DNA of 64,000 nucleotides, from positions 43,389-107,388 of the forward strand of contig DATKQE010000039.1 of the NCBI GenBank assembly GCA_035532935.1. The letters run 5' to 3'. Position 1 is the stretch's first letter; the number at the start of each line of letters is the position of its first letter. The position numbers and the translations under genes were made by a program. A model generated the notes under the pieces. That model did not search any database and had not been told where the DNA came from. It saw only the letters and a program-made list of their open reading frames with translations. This DNA comes from DATJLY01 sp035532935 (GTDB taxonomy: Bacteria; Pseudomonadota; Alphaproteobacteria; ATCC43930; CGMCC-115725). Below, piece by piece: positions 33,560-42,412 of this stretch.

Positions 33560-34837
33560 ATGAGCGCCACCCCACAGCGTAGCGAACCGACGCCGAACGC
33601 TGATTTCGAGGCCCGCCTTAGGCTCCTCGTCAGCCAGCGCGCCAACGACCCGCTGCAGGCCGCACGTCTCAGCGTGATCGGCCTCGACGGCGTGAAGGAG
33701 CGGTTCGGCGATTCGTGGGAACGCATGTCAGTGCGCGTCGATCGCCATGCGCGCAACGTGATCGAGCGTCACCTGATGCCGGGCGACATTTTTGCCCCCT
33801 GGCACGAGGCATCCTATGTCATCGTGTTTGCCAGCCTCGATCCCGAACGGGCCCGGTTGAAATGCCTGATGATCGCCGACGCGGTCATGAAGGTGCTGTT
33901 CGGCGAGGACGGAGCCGACCTCATCACGATCCGCGGCGCCATGGCGCAGCTCGAACCCGGTTCCAACGCCATCCTCAGCCTGACCGAAGATCGCTTTCAA
34001 ACCATCACCCCGATAGCGGAGGCGGGCCGAGTGAGCGGAGACGCGTTGGAGACCATAGCGAGCGGGGCCGAGCCGCCACAAAGGGATCCGCTTTCACGTC
34101 TGCGCTTCACCTATCGCCCGATGTGGGACACGGTGCACGGCGCCCTTTCCGCCTATCTCTGCGTCGGATTGTTGCCGACCGCCGATGACAGCGAGGTCTA
34201 TGGCGATGCGGAGCGTGCCCTCGGAGGCGACGCGGAAAAGATCGCACAGCTTGATCTTGCGATGCTGGCGCGCACCGCCGAGGATTTCAAGCGGATCTGC
34301 AGCGACGGCTTCAAGGTTCTCGTCATCCTGAATGTGCATTTCGACAGCCTTGCCTCGGCGGCGTGGCGGCGGCGCTATGCGCAGGCCTTGGCGCAATCCA
34401 TTCCGGCCGCAGCGTCCAGTCTCTTGGTTGTCGAGATCGCGGACGTGCCCGAAGGAGTGCTGCAATCCCGCATGCACGAGCTCTCCGCGCCGCTTCGGCC
34501 GCATTGCCGCGGCGTGTCCGCGCGCGTGCGTCTCGACTCGGTCGATTTCAGCGGGTTGGGCGCCAAACAAGTGCACGCCGTCGGATGCTCCATCGGCGCG
34601 AACGACGCGGCCGAAGTCACGATCATTCAGCAGATGGGCCGCTTCACCCGCACCGCCGAGAAGTGCGGCCTGCCCTGCTTCATCCACGGCATCCGCTCGC
34701 TGAGCCTCACGGGAGCCGCAGTGGGCGCAGGCTTTCGCTATGTCGATGGCTCCGCGGTGGCGCCGCCGGTCGATCGGCCCGACCGCATCACCGCCTTCAA
34801 TCTCCGCGACATCTACCGCTCGATCGGCTGCGCGTAA
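33560..34837 (+). CDS. degenerate GGDEF/EAL-like signalling protein
   Basis: The 425-residue product has an N-terminal part with the GGDEF fold pattern (VDRHARNVIERHLMPGDIFA, then WHEASYVIVFASLDPE), in which the RWGGDEF position reads APWHEASYV, so catalysis is unlikely. The C-terminal half has an EAL-like barrel order (AQLDLAMLARTAEDF, LVVEIADVPEGVLQSR, DSVDFSGLGAKQVHAVGCSI) but without the catalytic Glu-Ala-Leu. It therefore looks like a receptor or protein-interaction version of the two domains. Its association with a receiver gene fits a signalling pair. Naming is by pattern, not by full alignment. Confidence 0.6.
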   Translation: MSATPQRSEPTPNADFEARLRLLVSQRANDPLQAARLSVIGLDGVKERFGDSWERMSVRVDRHARNVIERHLMPGDIFAPWHEASYVIVFASLDPERARLKCLMIADAVMKVLFGEDGADLITIRGAMAQLEPGSNAILSLTEDRFQTITPIAEAGRVSGDALETIASGAEPPQRDPLSRLRFTYRPMWDTVHGALSAYLCVGLLPTADDSEVYGDAERALGGDAEKIAQLDLAMLARTAEDFKRICSDGFKVLVILNVHFDSLASAAWRRRYAQALAQSIPAAASSLLVVEIADVPEGVLQSRMHELSAPLRPHCRGVSARVRLDSVDFSGLGAKQVHAVGCSIGANDAAEVTIIQQMGRFTRTAEKCGLPCFIHGIRSLSLTGAAVGAGFRYVDGSAVAPPVDRPDRITAFNLRDIYRSIGCA

Positions 34838-34850
34838 GCGGCGACGGGCG

Positions 34851-35387
34851 TCAGCGTTGGATGGTCCGTTGCCGAAGCTTGTCGCCGAAAGCAACGAGGA
34901 AACTCAGCGCGCGCTGCGTCTCCGGTTTGCCGAGGAACGAGAGACCGGCGAGGATCCCGTTGCGCGACGCGGGCCGGGACGATGCCGCGGCCGCCTCGTT
35001 CAGCGACTGCACCGCATTCTCGGCGGCCGACGCCATGCCATCGCTCGCGAACGTGCCGACCATCTGCTCGACAACCGCGAAGAGACGCTCGACGATACTG
35101 TCGGTGGCGGCGCTGCGCGCGGCATGCACGAGCATCGCGAGATCGCAGAGCGTGTCGAGCGCCCCGACCTGGTGCAGCTCAACCAGCCGATCCAACAGCG
35201 AATGGACGGCCGCGCCAGTGCGCTCGTCCCCGAGCCGGTCAAGCAATTCGAGCGTGGTTCCGGCCACGCTCGACAGGCGCTCGACCATGCTGTCGGTGAG
35301 AGCCTCGCGGAAAGCCTGTACGAGCCGGCCGACCTCGTCCGCCGGCGCGTCTGCGAATCGGGTATCGCTCGCTTCCGTCTCGGTCAC
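34851..35387 (-). CDS. DUF1641-family protein
   Basis: GTG 35387 overlaps the stop of the preceding gene (GTGA), so a longer start is not needed. The 178-residue helical product repeats LLDRLGDERTGAAVHSLLDR and LVELHQVGALDTLCDLAMLV, and ends with GLSFLGKPETQRALSFLVAF, a signature of DUF1641. The family occurs beside SQR-like and formate-dehydrogenase-type oxidoreductases, and its role is unknown. Here it is the last gene of a sulfur cluster with SQR, TusA and DsrE. It may recruit the oxidoreductase to the membrane. Confidence 0.82.
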   Translation of the reverse strand: MTETEASDTRFADAPADEVGRLVQAFREALTDSMVERLSSVAGTTLELLDRLGDERTGAAVHSLLDRLVELHQVGALDTLCDLAMLVHAARSAATDSIVERLFAVVEQMVGTFASDGMASAAENAVQSLNEAAAASSRPASRNGILAGLSFLGKPETQRALSFLVAFGDKLRQRTIQR

Positions 35388-36523
35388 AGCAACCCCCGCG
35401 CCGAAAGCCAATAGAGGCGGTTGTAGGCGAGCTTGAACCAATGCAGCATCTGCGACGGCGGCCCCGGATTGGGCGGCGTCGTATAGTTGAACCAGACATA
35501 GGTGCCGCTGCTGAAGCCGGTCTCGACGAAGCAGAACACCTTGCCGTCGTAGTCGCGCGCCCAGCGATCCTCCTTCAACAGCGACGCGAGATTATCGACG
35601 ATCGTGTCCGCCTCGAAATGCGCGGTCGAGCCCGCCTTGGAAATCGGCAGATTGGTGGTATCCCCCACCACGAACACGTCGCTCGATCCCTCACGCAGCA
35701 GCGAATGGCGCTGCGTCGGAACCCACCCGCCAGCGCCGAGATTGGAATCGAGGATGACCTGCTGGCCGCTATGCGGCGGAATCGCGACCAGGAGATCGTA
35801 GTCGAGCGTCACGCCCTCTTCCGAGGTGATCGACTTCGCCTTCGGATCGACCGACTTGGTGTTGAAGAAGACTTCCGACTTGATGCCAAGGCGCTGGAAT
35901 TCGGGCAATGTCCAGCTCGCCACCGGCTCGAGCGCATGGAGCCGGCCGATCGGATAGGTGTAGATGATCTCGCTCTTGTCGAGCACACCTTTCCCGGCGA
36001 GGAACTCCCGCAGCATGAACGTGATCTCGAGCGGGGCGACCGGGCATTTGTGCGGCACGTTGACATTGACGACGACGCGTCCGCCCTTGAAGTCGCGCAG
36101 TGCGTCGCGCATCTTGCGCGCGCCGTCGAGGTCGTAGAACCAGTGCGCGCCCTCTTCCATGCCGGGAATGCTGTCGGGGCGGATGCGTGAGCCCGTGGCG
36201 ATGACGAGGAAATCGTAACCGTAAGACTGTCCCGATTGCGTCGCGACGGACTTCTTGGCGACATCGATCTTCGTTGCCGGATCGTTGAAGAACGCCACGC
36301 GCCGGTCGAGCACCTTGCGCTGATCGCGGAACAATTCGGATTCGCGAATGCGGCCAAAGGGCACGTAGAGCAGCCCGGGCTGATAGAGATGCGTATCGGA
36401 GGCACCGAGCATCGCGATCGACACGCTTCCCGACCCGAGCTCGTCGCGCAACTGGCGACAAAGCCCGTTGCCGATGATCGTGCCGGCGAGGCCGCCGCCG
36501 ACGATGAGAATCCGTTTTGCCAT
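35384..36523 (-). CDS. sulfide:quinone oxidoreductase-like flavoprotein
   Basis: The 379-residue product has the N-terminal dinucleotide-binding motif ILIVGGGLAGTIIGN, the second FAD motif (DVFVVGDTTNLPISKAGSTA) and Cys160 in PHKCPVAPLE, the position of a catalytic Cys in SQR. Cys331 (VFCFVETG) is a further candidate; the typical Cys near residue 128 is not seen. SQR oxidises sulfide and delivers electrons to quinone; related enzymes act on other sulfur compounds. The C-terminal amphipathic segment (MLHWFKLAYNRLYWLSARGL) fits membrane attachment. TusA and DsrE neighbours support a sulfur role. Confidence 0.82.
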   Translation of the reverse strand: MAKRILIVGGGLAGTIIGNGLCRQLRDELGSGSVSIAMLGASDTHLYQPGLLYVPFGRIRESELFRDQRKVLDRRVAFFNDPATKIDVAKKSVATQSGQSYGYDFLVIATGSRIRPDSIPGMEEGAHWFYDLDGARKMRDALRDFKGGRVVVNVNVPHKCPVAPLEITFMLREFLAGKGVLDKSEIIYTYPIGRLHALEPVASWTLPEFQRLGIKSEVFFNTKSVDPKAKSITSEEGVTLDYDLLVAIPPHSGQQVILDSNLGAGGWVPTQRHSLLREGSSDVFVVGDTTNLPISKAGSTAHFEADTIVDNLASLLKEDRWARDYDGKVFCFVETGFSSGTYVWFNYTTPPNPGPPSQMLHWFKLAYNRLYWLSARGLL

Positions 36524-36568
36524 TTCCGCGCCTCTTCGCTGATGCGTCGCGCGCCGCCGCGGCCGTCG

Positions 36569-36799
36569 CTATTTCGCCTTGCGCACCACGATGGACCAGA
36601 CCTTGTCGCGCTCCTCGATGCCCACGAGTTCGTGCCTAACCTTCTTCACCCATTCCGGGATGTCCTTTGCCGAGCCCTTATCGGTCGACAGAACCTCGAT
36701 CTCGTCGCCGACCTGCACGAGCTTCAGCGCGGCGATCAGCTCCATCAGAGGGCCCGGGCAGTAGGCGCCGCGCGCGTCGATCCTAATGCGTTCCGTCAC
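36569..36799 (-). CDS. TusA-family sulfur carrier protein
   Basis: The 76-residue product has the TusA core ARGAYCPGPLMELIAALKLV with Cys14 in the CPxP motif, the site of persulfide transfer. The rest (VGDEIEVLSTDKGSAKDIPE) matches the two-strand part. TusA proteins pass sulfane sulfur between rhodaneses, DsrE-type carriers and downstream acceptors. It sits between DsrE and SQR on the same strand. The gene is complete. It is more likely part of sulfide/thiosulfate metabolism than of tRNA thiolation, judging by context. Confidence 0.9.
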   Translation of the reverse strand: MTERIRIDARGAYCPGPLMELIAALKLVQVGDEIEVLSTDKGSAKDIPEWVKKVRHELVGIEERDKVWSIVVRKAK

Positions 36800-36820
36800 C
36801 CGGCGATACTCCCTCCGGCG

Positions 36821-37219
36821 TTAGAGCGTGACAAGCTGACCGCTTTCGGCATCCGACAGGAATTTGGTGAGGCCGAGCGCGCCGTCGAAGACTCCGTCGG
36901 CGAGATCGTCCATCTCTCGGTCCTGCAGATCGAGCGCCAACGAGCAGGCCCACATTTTGAGATCGCCCAACGCCTTGGCCTGGCGGAAGAGATCGATCGC
37001 ATCGGGCGCCTTCTTTTCCTTGAGCAGCCGCGAAAAGGCGCCGCCGCAATAGCGCTCCTCGGCCGGCAGATCCGCGGCGAAGACGAGGATCGCGTTCATG
37101 CTGACGAAGACCTCGACCGGCCGCTCCGACACGGCGCCGATCGAGGCGATCATGGCCGCCATCTGCACCTTTTCGTGCTCGCCCGAGCACAGCAGAATGA
37201 AAAGCGGCTTCGCTGGCAT
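36821..37219 (-). CDS. DsrE/DsrF-like family protein
   Basis: ATG 37219 is preceded by AAGGAGA; a longer start at 37261 is unlikely. The 132-residue product has the DsrE fold: FILLCSGEHEKVQMAAMIAS, then RPVEVFVSMNAILVFA, and CSLALDLQDREMDDLADGVF. The DsrEF group carries sulfur on Cys, and Cys residues (YCGGAFS, WACSLAL) are present. It is the first gene of the four-gene sulfur cluster. A short spacer (158 bases) separates it from livF, so the cluster may be transcribed with the transporter or from its own promoter. Confidence 0.82.
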   Translation of the reverse strand: MPAKPLFILLCSGEHEKVQMAAMIASIGAVSERPVEVFVSMNAILVFAADLPAEERYCGGAFSRLLKEKKAPDAIDLFRQAKALGDLKMWACSLALDLQDREMDDLADGVFDGALGLTKFLSDAESGQLVTL

Positions 37220-37377
37220 GATCGTCTCCTTCGGACAGGCTCGACGGCGCGACGGTTGCAAACGCGGCCCACGCCATTCGCCTCGCTGGACGGGACACGC
37301 GCATTCCCTGTCGCACGGCGGAACGCGGCGAAATCCTTGTCCGCGCCGGGATCCGATGCAAGCGCCCGGGGTCCGCT

Positions 37378-38073
37378 CTACACGCCCAGGAACCGGGATT
37401 TGGTTTCATGATCCTCGGCGAGCTCGGCCGGGCGGCAGTGATGCACGATCTGCCCTTTGCTGACGATGTAGATGCGGTCGGCGTGGCGAAGCACGAAGGC
37501 GAGCTGCTGCTCCACGAGGAGGATCGACGTGCCGGCGCCCTTGAGCGTCTCGACCAGCCGGCCGAGCTCGCGCACCATGAGCGGCGCGAGCCCCTCGGTG
37601 GGCTCGTCCATCAAGAGGAGATCGGGATTGCCGACGAGGGCGCGGCCCGCCGCCAGCATCTGTTGTTCGCCGCCGCTCAGCTTGTTGGCGGTCTGGTCGA
37701 GCCGCGCACCGAGATTCGGAAACATCTCGATCATCCGGTCGAACGTCCACTGCGCAGCCCCGCGGCGCCGCGCCGTAACCTCGAGATGCTCGCGCACCGA
37801 CAGCGAGGGAAAAATGCGGCGCCCCTGCGGCACCAGCCCAACGCCCATGCGGGCGATCCGGTGCGCAGGCATGGCGGTGATCTCGGTATCCTTGAACACG
37901 ATGCGCCCCCGGCGCGGCGGGGTCAGCCCGATGATCGAACGCACGAGCGTCGTCTTGCCGACGCCGTTGCGGCCGATGACGGCGACCACCTCGCCGCGCT
38001 CGACCGTGAGCGACATCCCCTGCAGGATGTGGCTCGCGCCGTAATAGGTATGGACGTCCTCGACCCGAAGCAC
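37378..38073 (-). CDS. livF: LIV-type ABC transporter ATP-binding protein LivF
   Basis: The 231-residue product has Walker A GRNGVGKTT, signature LSGGEQQM, Walker B LLLMDEPTEGL and the switch His replaced by Gln in VEQQ, the LivF type. It is the last transporter gene and starts four bases after the livG stop. LivF and LivG form the ATPase pair of branched-chain amino acid or urea/amide importers. The substrate here is not determined; the cluster has a complete set of genes. Confidence 0.92.
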   Translation of the reverse strand: MLRVEDVHTYYGASHILQGMSLTVERGEVVAVIGRNGVGKTTLVRSIIGLTPPRRGRIVFKDTEITAMPAHRIARMGVGLVPQGRRIFPSLSVREHLEVTARRRGAAQWTFDRMIEMFPNLGARLDQTANKLSGGEQQMLAAGRALVGNPDLLLMDEPTEGLAPLMVRELGRLVETLKGAGTSILLVEQQLAFVLRHADRIYIVSKGQIVHHCRPAELAEDHETKSRFLGV

Positions 38074-38077
38074 GGCG

Positions 38078-38818
38078 TCATTCCGCTCCCAGATAGATCT
38101 CCGTCACCTGCCGGTTGGCCCGGATCGCGGCCTCGTCGCCCTCGGCGATCAGCCGACCCTGGTGCATGACGGCGATGCGGTCGGCGAGCTCGAAGGCGAC
38201 GTCCATGTCATGCTCGATCATCACGATGGTCATGTCGCGCGGAAGCTGCTGCACCATCGCGACGACGCGGCTCGTCTCGGCCGGCGACAGGCCGGCCGTC
38301 GGCTCGTCGAGCAAGAGGACCCGGGGCGCGCCGGCGAGCGCAAGCACGAGCTCGAGCTGGCGCTGCTCGCCGTACGAGAGATTGCGCACCACGCGCCGCG
38401 CCGTCCCCGTCAGCCCCCATTGATCCAGCAGTCGATCGGCCTCGTCGTACATGGCGCGATAGCTCGACATCGGCCGGACGAGCCGCAGGCGGCGCGCCTT
38501 CATGCCGCCCAAGGCCAGCAGGACGCTGTCGAGCACCGTCAGTTGCGGAAACAAATTGGTGATCTGGAAGGTGCGCGCGAGGCCGAGCCGCGCGCGCCGG
38601 TCGGGTCGCAGCCGCGTGATGTCGTGGCCGAGCAGGCTGATCCGGCCCGATGACGGCAAGACGTGGCCCGCGATCGAGTGGAACAGGGTCGTCTTTCCCG
38701 CCCCATTCGGGCCAAGGAGAACGCGTCGCTCGCCGACCTCGATTTCGAGCGAAATGCCTCCCACCGCGGCGACGCCGCCGAAATTCTTGCGAAGATCTTC
38801 GACGGCGAGGGCGATCAT
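38078..38818 (-). CDS. livG: LIV-type ABC transporter ATP-binding protein LivG
   Basis: ATG 38818 overlaps the livM stop (ATGA). The 246-residue product has Walker A GPNGAGKTT, the Q-loop, signature LSYGEQRQ, Walker B LLLDEPTAGL and IEHDMD (switch His). The order and the overlap fit a translationally coupled operon livH-livM-livG-livF. An extended open frame continues upstream but is in the frame of non-coding sequence. Confidence 0.93.
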   Translation of the reverse strand: MIALAVEDLRKNFGGVAAVGGISLEIEVGERRVLLGPNGAGKTTLFHSIAGHVLPSSGRISLLGHDITRLRPDRRARLGLARTFQITNLFPQLTVLDSVLLALGGMKARRLRLVRPMSSYRAMYDEADRLLDQWGLTGTARRVVRNLSYGEQRQLELVLALAGAPRVLLLDEPTAGLSPAETSRVVAMVQQLPRDMTIVMIEHDMDVAFELADRIAVMHQGRLIAEGDEAAIRANRQVTEIYLGAE

Positions 38819-39756
38819 GGCTCGAAGCGGCGCTGGCGGTATGAGACGATCAGCCCGATCAGGCCGCGCGGCGCAAACAGCGTGACCACCACGTAGATGA
38901 CGCCGAGAACCAGGACCCAATGTTGCGTCATCGAGCTCACATAGTCCTCCAGGAACACAATCACCGCGGCGCCGATCGCCGGCCCGAGCAAGGTCCCCGC
39001 ACCGCCCAGGATCACCATGATCAGCGCCTCGGCGGATTGGATGACGTGCAGGTATTCCGGGCCGACGAAACGATTGAAATAGGCGTAGAGCGCGCCCGCG
39101 AGCCCGGCGAAGGCGGCGGCCAGGACGAACGCCACGTATTGATAGAGCCACACGTTGTAGCCGAGCGCCTGCATGCGCGACTCGCTCTCGCGTATGCCGC
39201 GCAGCGCACGGCCGAACGGCGACTTGACGATGAGGACGAGCAGCAGCGTGGCGACCGCGACGACTACAAGGACGAAGTAATAGAACGACTGGGCGTTGTC
39301 GAGCGACCATCCGAAATCCGGGCGGGGAATGCCGGGCATGCCATCGTCGCCGTTGGTGAACGTGCGCCAGCCGAACGCGATGCTCCACACCACCTGCGCG
39401 AGGGCGAACGTGATCATGAGAAAGTAGCTGCCGCGTCCGCGCAACGCCAACGGCGCGAACAGCGCGCCGGTCACGGTTGCCGCGACGAGCGAAGCCGGAA
39501 AGGCGATCTCGCTGCTTAGCTTCGCGCGCAGGAGGAGAAGCGCGATCGTGTAGGACGCCACCCCGAAGTAAGCGGCGTGACCGAGCGAGGCAAGCCCGGT
39601 ATAGCCGAGAAGGAGATCGAGGCTCATCGCGAAAAGCGCGAAGATCAGCATCTTGGTGACGAGGCCGACATAGTATGGGCGCAACGCTTCCGGCACCGCG
39701 AGCAACAGCGCCACAACCAGGACGGATGCAACCAGCGACCCGATGCGCGCGGTCAT
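38815..39756 (-). CDS. livM: LIV-type ABC transporter permease LivM
   Basis: ATG 39756 overlaps the livH stop (ATGA). The 313-residue product has about nine helices and the LivM hallmarks LLLGYTGLASLGHAAYFGVA, and LRGIRESESRMQALGYNVWL, the coupling helix region that meets the ATPase. It pairs with LivH in the membrane. The C-terminus is short and basic. No unusual features. Confidence 0.92.
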   Translation of the reverse strand: MTARIGSLVASVLVVALLLAVPEALRPYYVGLVTKMLIFALFAMSLDLLLGYTGLASLGHAAYFGVASYTIALLLLRAKLSSEIAFPASLVAATVTGALFAPLALRGRGSYFLMITFALAQVVWSIAFGWRTFTNGDDGMPGIPRPDFGWSLDNAQSFYYFVLVVVAVATLLLVLIVKSPFGRALRGIRESESRMQALGYNVWLYQYVAFVLAAAFAGLAGALYAYFNRFVGPEYLHVIQSAEALIMVILGGAGTLLGPAIGAAVIVFLEDYVSSMTQHWVLVLGVIYVVVTLFAPRGLIGLIVSYRQRRFEP

Positions 39757-40604
39757 CGGCGGCCGAACAGGCCGGTCGGCCGGACCACGAGAATGATGGC
39801 CATCGGCACGAACACGGTGAACAGGGCGAACTGGGGAAAGAACGACTTGCCGAAATTGTCGAGGAGCCCGACGAGCAACGCGCCCGCCAGCGCCCCCCTC
39901 AGGCTTCCGAGCCCGCCGACGATCACGACGACGAAAGCGAGGATCAACGTGTCGAAATCCGCGCCGGGATAGAGGCTGAGCACCGGGCCGGCGAGAACGC
40001 CGCCGATCGCCGCGAGTGCCGCGCCGGCCGCGAAGACCAGCGTGAACAGGAGCGAGACGTTGATGCCGAGCGCGCGGGCGATCTCGGCATCGTCCACGCC
40101 GGCGCGCAGCATGGTGCCGAGCCGCGTGTGCTCTTGAAACCACCACAAGGCGCCGGCAATGACGAGCCCCACCACGATCAGGAACAGCCGGTAGAGGGGA
40201 TAGGCGTAATCGCCCATCGGCACCGACGCAGCGAAAATCTGCGGCTGCGTGATCATGATCGGGTCACCGCCCCAGATCCATAGCGACAAGTCGGCGAAAA
40301 TGAACAGGAACCCGAAGGTCAACAGCGTCTGCGGCAGTTCGTCGAGATGGAAGCGCCTGAGGAAGAACCGCTCGATCACCGCGCCGATCAGCCCGATGGC
40401 GAGCGCCGCGACGATCAGGGCGAGAACGAAGCTACCCGTGCGCTGCATCACGGTGAGGCCGATATAGCCGCCGACCAGGTAGAACGAGCCGTGCGTCAGA
40501 TTCAGGATCTTCATCAGCCCATAGATGAGCGACAGGCCCGCGGCCAACAGGAACAGCAGCATCCCGAACGCGATGCCGTTGAGCGTATCGATCACCCAGA
40601 TCAT
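39753..40604 (-). CDS. livH: LIV-type ABC transporter permease LivH
   Basis: The 283-residue product has eight or so helices and the permease motif (GVDDAEIARALGINVSLLFT) typical of the LivH coupling region. The N-terminus (NGIAFGMLLFLLAAGLSLIY) matches the family start. It begins 78 bases downstream of the binding-protein stop. Standard length; works with LivM in an import pore of the HAAT family. Confidence 0.92.
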   Translation of the reverse strand: MIWVIDTLNGIAFGMLLFLLAAGLSLIYGLMKILNLTHGSFYLVGGYIGLTVMQRTGSFVLALIVAALAIGLIGAVIERFFLRRFHLDELPQTLLTFGFLFIFADLSLWIWGGDPIMITQPQIFAASVPMGDYAYPLYRLFLIVVGLVIAGALWWFQEHTRLGTMLRAGVDDAEIARALGINVSLLFTLVFAAGAALAAIGGVLAGPVLSLYPGADFDTLILAFVVVIVGGLGSLRGALAGALLVGLLDNFGKSFFPQFALFTVFVPMAIILVVRPTGLFGRR

Positions 40605-40682
40605 GAATCAGCCCGGTCCCCGAAGGATCGACGATCGCTGCCCGGCACCCGCGTCACCGCCGGCGCCGGGCTCGCCGCGTTC

Positions 40683-42023
40683 CTATTTCTTGGCCAGCAG
40701 CTTGGCGCAATCGGTCAGCGACCCTTTCTCGTCCTTCCACGAGTACTTGAACTGCTCGAAATCCGCGGGGGTGAAGGGCCAGAACTGGTCGACGTTCGGA
40801 TAGCTCGCGATGGGCACGTTCGCGAGCTCGCCGTCGACCTTCTGGACCTCGCGGATATACATGGTCTGGATGACCTGGCCGTACTTGTCGAGCGAGATCT
40901 CGCCCTTGGGCGAGTTGAACTTGACGGCCTTGAGCGCCGCCATGAATTTCAGCTTGTCCGAAAGATCGCCGTGGACCGCATTGATGGCATCGACGATCGC
41001 GTGCGCGCCGACATAACCGTTCGGTCCCTCGTTGGCCGGCAACATGCCCGTCCGCTTCTTGAATTCCGCGACGAAGCGCTCGTTCTCGGGCGTCTTGAGC
41101 ATCGGAGTGTAAAACAGGCTCGAATAGACCCCGAGCACGGCGTCACCGAGCTGCTTCAGGTTCGGCTCATAGGCAATGCCGGCGTAGATGTCGAGCACCG
41201 GCAGCTTGCCCTTGAGCCCGAACTGGGCATATTGCTGCCCCAGCCTGAGGCCGTCGGCACCCGGCGTGAAAGTCACCAACGCATCGGCGGAGCGGTCGAT
41301 GCTGGTCAGATACGGACCGAAATCGGCGGTGTTGACCGGCGGCCACTCCGCCTGGATGACCCGTCCGCCAAGCTTGCAGAATGCCTGCGCGAAGGAGACG
41401 TTGGTGTCGACGCCACCGGCGTAGTCGGAGCCGAGCGTCACGACCTTGCGCCAGCCCTTCTTGTTGTACGCCCATTCAGCCGCGGCAGCCGCGACCGTGC
41501 GGCCATTCTGCGAAGTGCGGACGAGGTACGGATTGGCGAGCGGCCCGGGCATGGTGATCTCGTCGACGCCCGCGTCCCCCGAAAGCACCAACGGGATCTT
41601 GTTCTGCCGCGAGAAGTCGTTGACGGCGAGCGCGACGCCGGACGAGATGATGCCGGTAAGCACCTGCGCACCGTCGCGCTCCACCTCCTTGCGGGCCTTG
41701 GTCACGGCGACATCCGGCTTGCCCTGCGTGTCCTCGACGATCACGTCGAGCTTGTGGCCGGCCGCCATGTGGCCGACCTCGTCGAAATACATCTTGATGC
41801 CGGTGAGGGCCTGCTGGCCGTTCGCCGCGAAATTGCCCGACAGCGGCAGCAGGACGCCGATCTTGATCGCGTCGGCCGCCTGTGCCGCCACGCAAGACGC
41901 GCCCAATGTCAGCAGGACCGCGCTCGCGGTGGTGATGGCGCACAGCACGCGCCGGCGCGCCGGCCGTTCGTCCGCGTCCGGCGCGGCCGTCGCGCCGTAA
42001 GGCATCGTCTTCCTGATTGTCAT
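40683..42023 (-). CDS. LIV-type periplasmic substrate-binding protein
   Basis: ATG 42023 has AGGAGG upstream; a longer frame continues but without a ribosome-binding site. A signal peptide (LCAITTASAVLLTLGASCVA) precedes the type I periplasmic-binding fold: IKIGVLLPLSGNFAANGQQA, PLVLSGDAGVDEITMPGPLA and GVDTNVSFAQAFCKLGGRVI. Mature length is about 410 residues. It belongs to the branched-chain amino acid/amide binding family, but the ligand cannot be assigned. It is the first gene of the transporter operon; the 389-base region upstream has no gene. Confidence 0.9.
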   Translation of the reverse strand: MTIRKTMPYGATAAPDADERPARRRVLCAITTASAVLLTLGASCVAAQAADAIKIGVLLPLSGNFAANGQQALTGIKMYFDEVGHMAAGHKLDVIVEDTQGKPDVAVTKARKEVERDGAQVLTGIISSGVALAVNDFSRQNKIPLVLSGDAGVDEITMPGPLANPYLVRTSQNGRTVAAAAAEWAYNKKGWRKVVTLGSDYAGGVDTNVSFAQAFCKLGGRVIQAEWPPVNTADFGPYLTSIDRSADALVTFTPGADGLRLGQQYAQFGLKGKLPVLDIYAGIAYEPNLKQLGDAVLGVYSSLFYTPMLKTPENERFVAEFKKRTGMLPANEGPNGYVGAHAIVDAINAVHGDLSDKLKFMAALKAVKFNSPKGEISLDKYGQVIQTMYIREVQKVDGELANVPIASYPNVDQFWPFTPADFEQFKYSWKDEKGSLTDCAKLLAKK

Positions 42024-42351
42024 GGCGTTGACCTCCTCTGATGGCCGTGTGCGTATTGGTGACGGGATGCGTTCTCGCGTCACGACTTCCGCGCTCGGCC
42101 TTTGCCTCCCCGCGCCGAACGGCGACGCGGCAGAGGGTGACCGCCAAGTGCCAGAAATCGTGTCGTTGGAACGCCTCCCGTGCTCGGCTTTTCTGAATTT
42201 GACGCGTGCAATGTGAAGTTCCGATCGCAAACGGTCAAGCACAATCCCGCCGCGGGCGGCGGGCGCCTCGACGGTTGGAAATCGTCGCGCGCAGCATAGG
42301 GCGAAGGCGTGCTGTGGCGGCCGGCGGAAGTCCGCGCTTGCCTCGACGGTG

Positions 42352-42375
42352 GTTGATCGATATTTCTCGATCGAC
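42352..42375. promoter_or_regulatory. inverted repeat upstream of the aldo/keto reductase gene
   Basis: GTTGATCGA and TCGATCGAC form a 9-bp inverted repeat with one mismatch around a 6-base TATTTC spacer. The element ends 37 bases before ATG 42413, a good position for an operator of a dimeric repressor. The rest of 42024-42351 shows no gene. Confidence 0.45.
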
Positions 42376-42412
42376 ATAACGACAGTTCGCAACGGCGGCG
42401 GGGAGCCGGACG

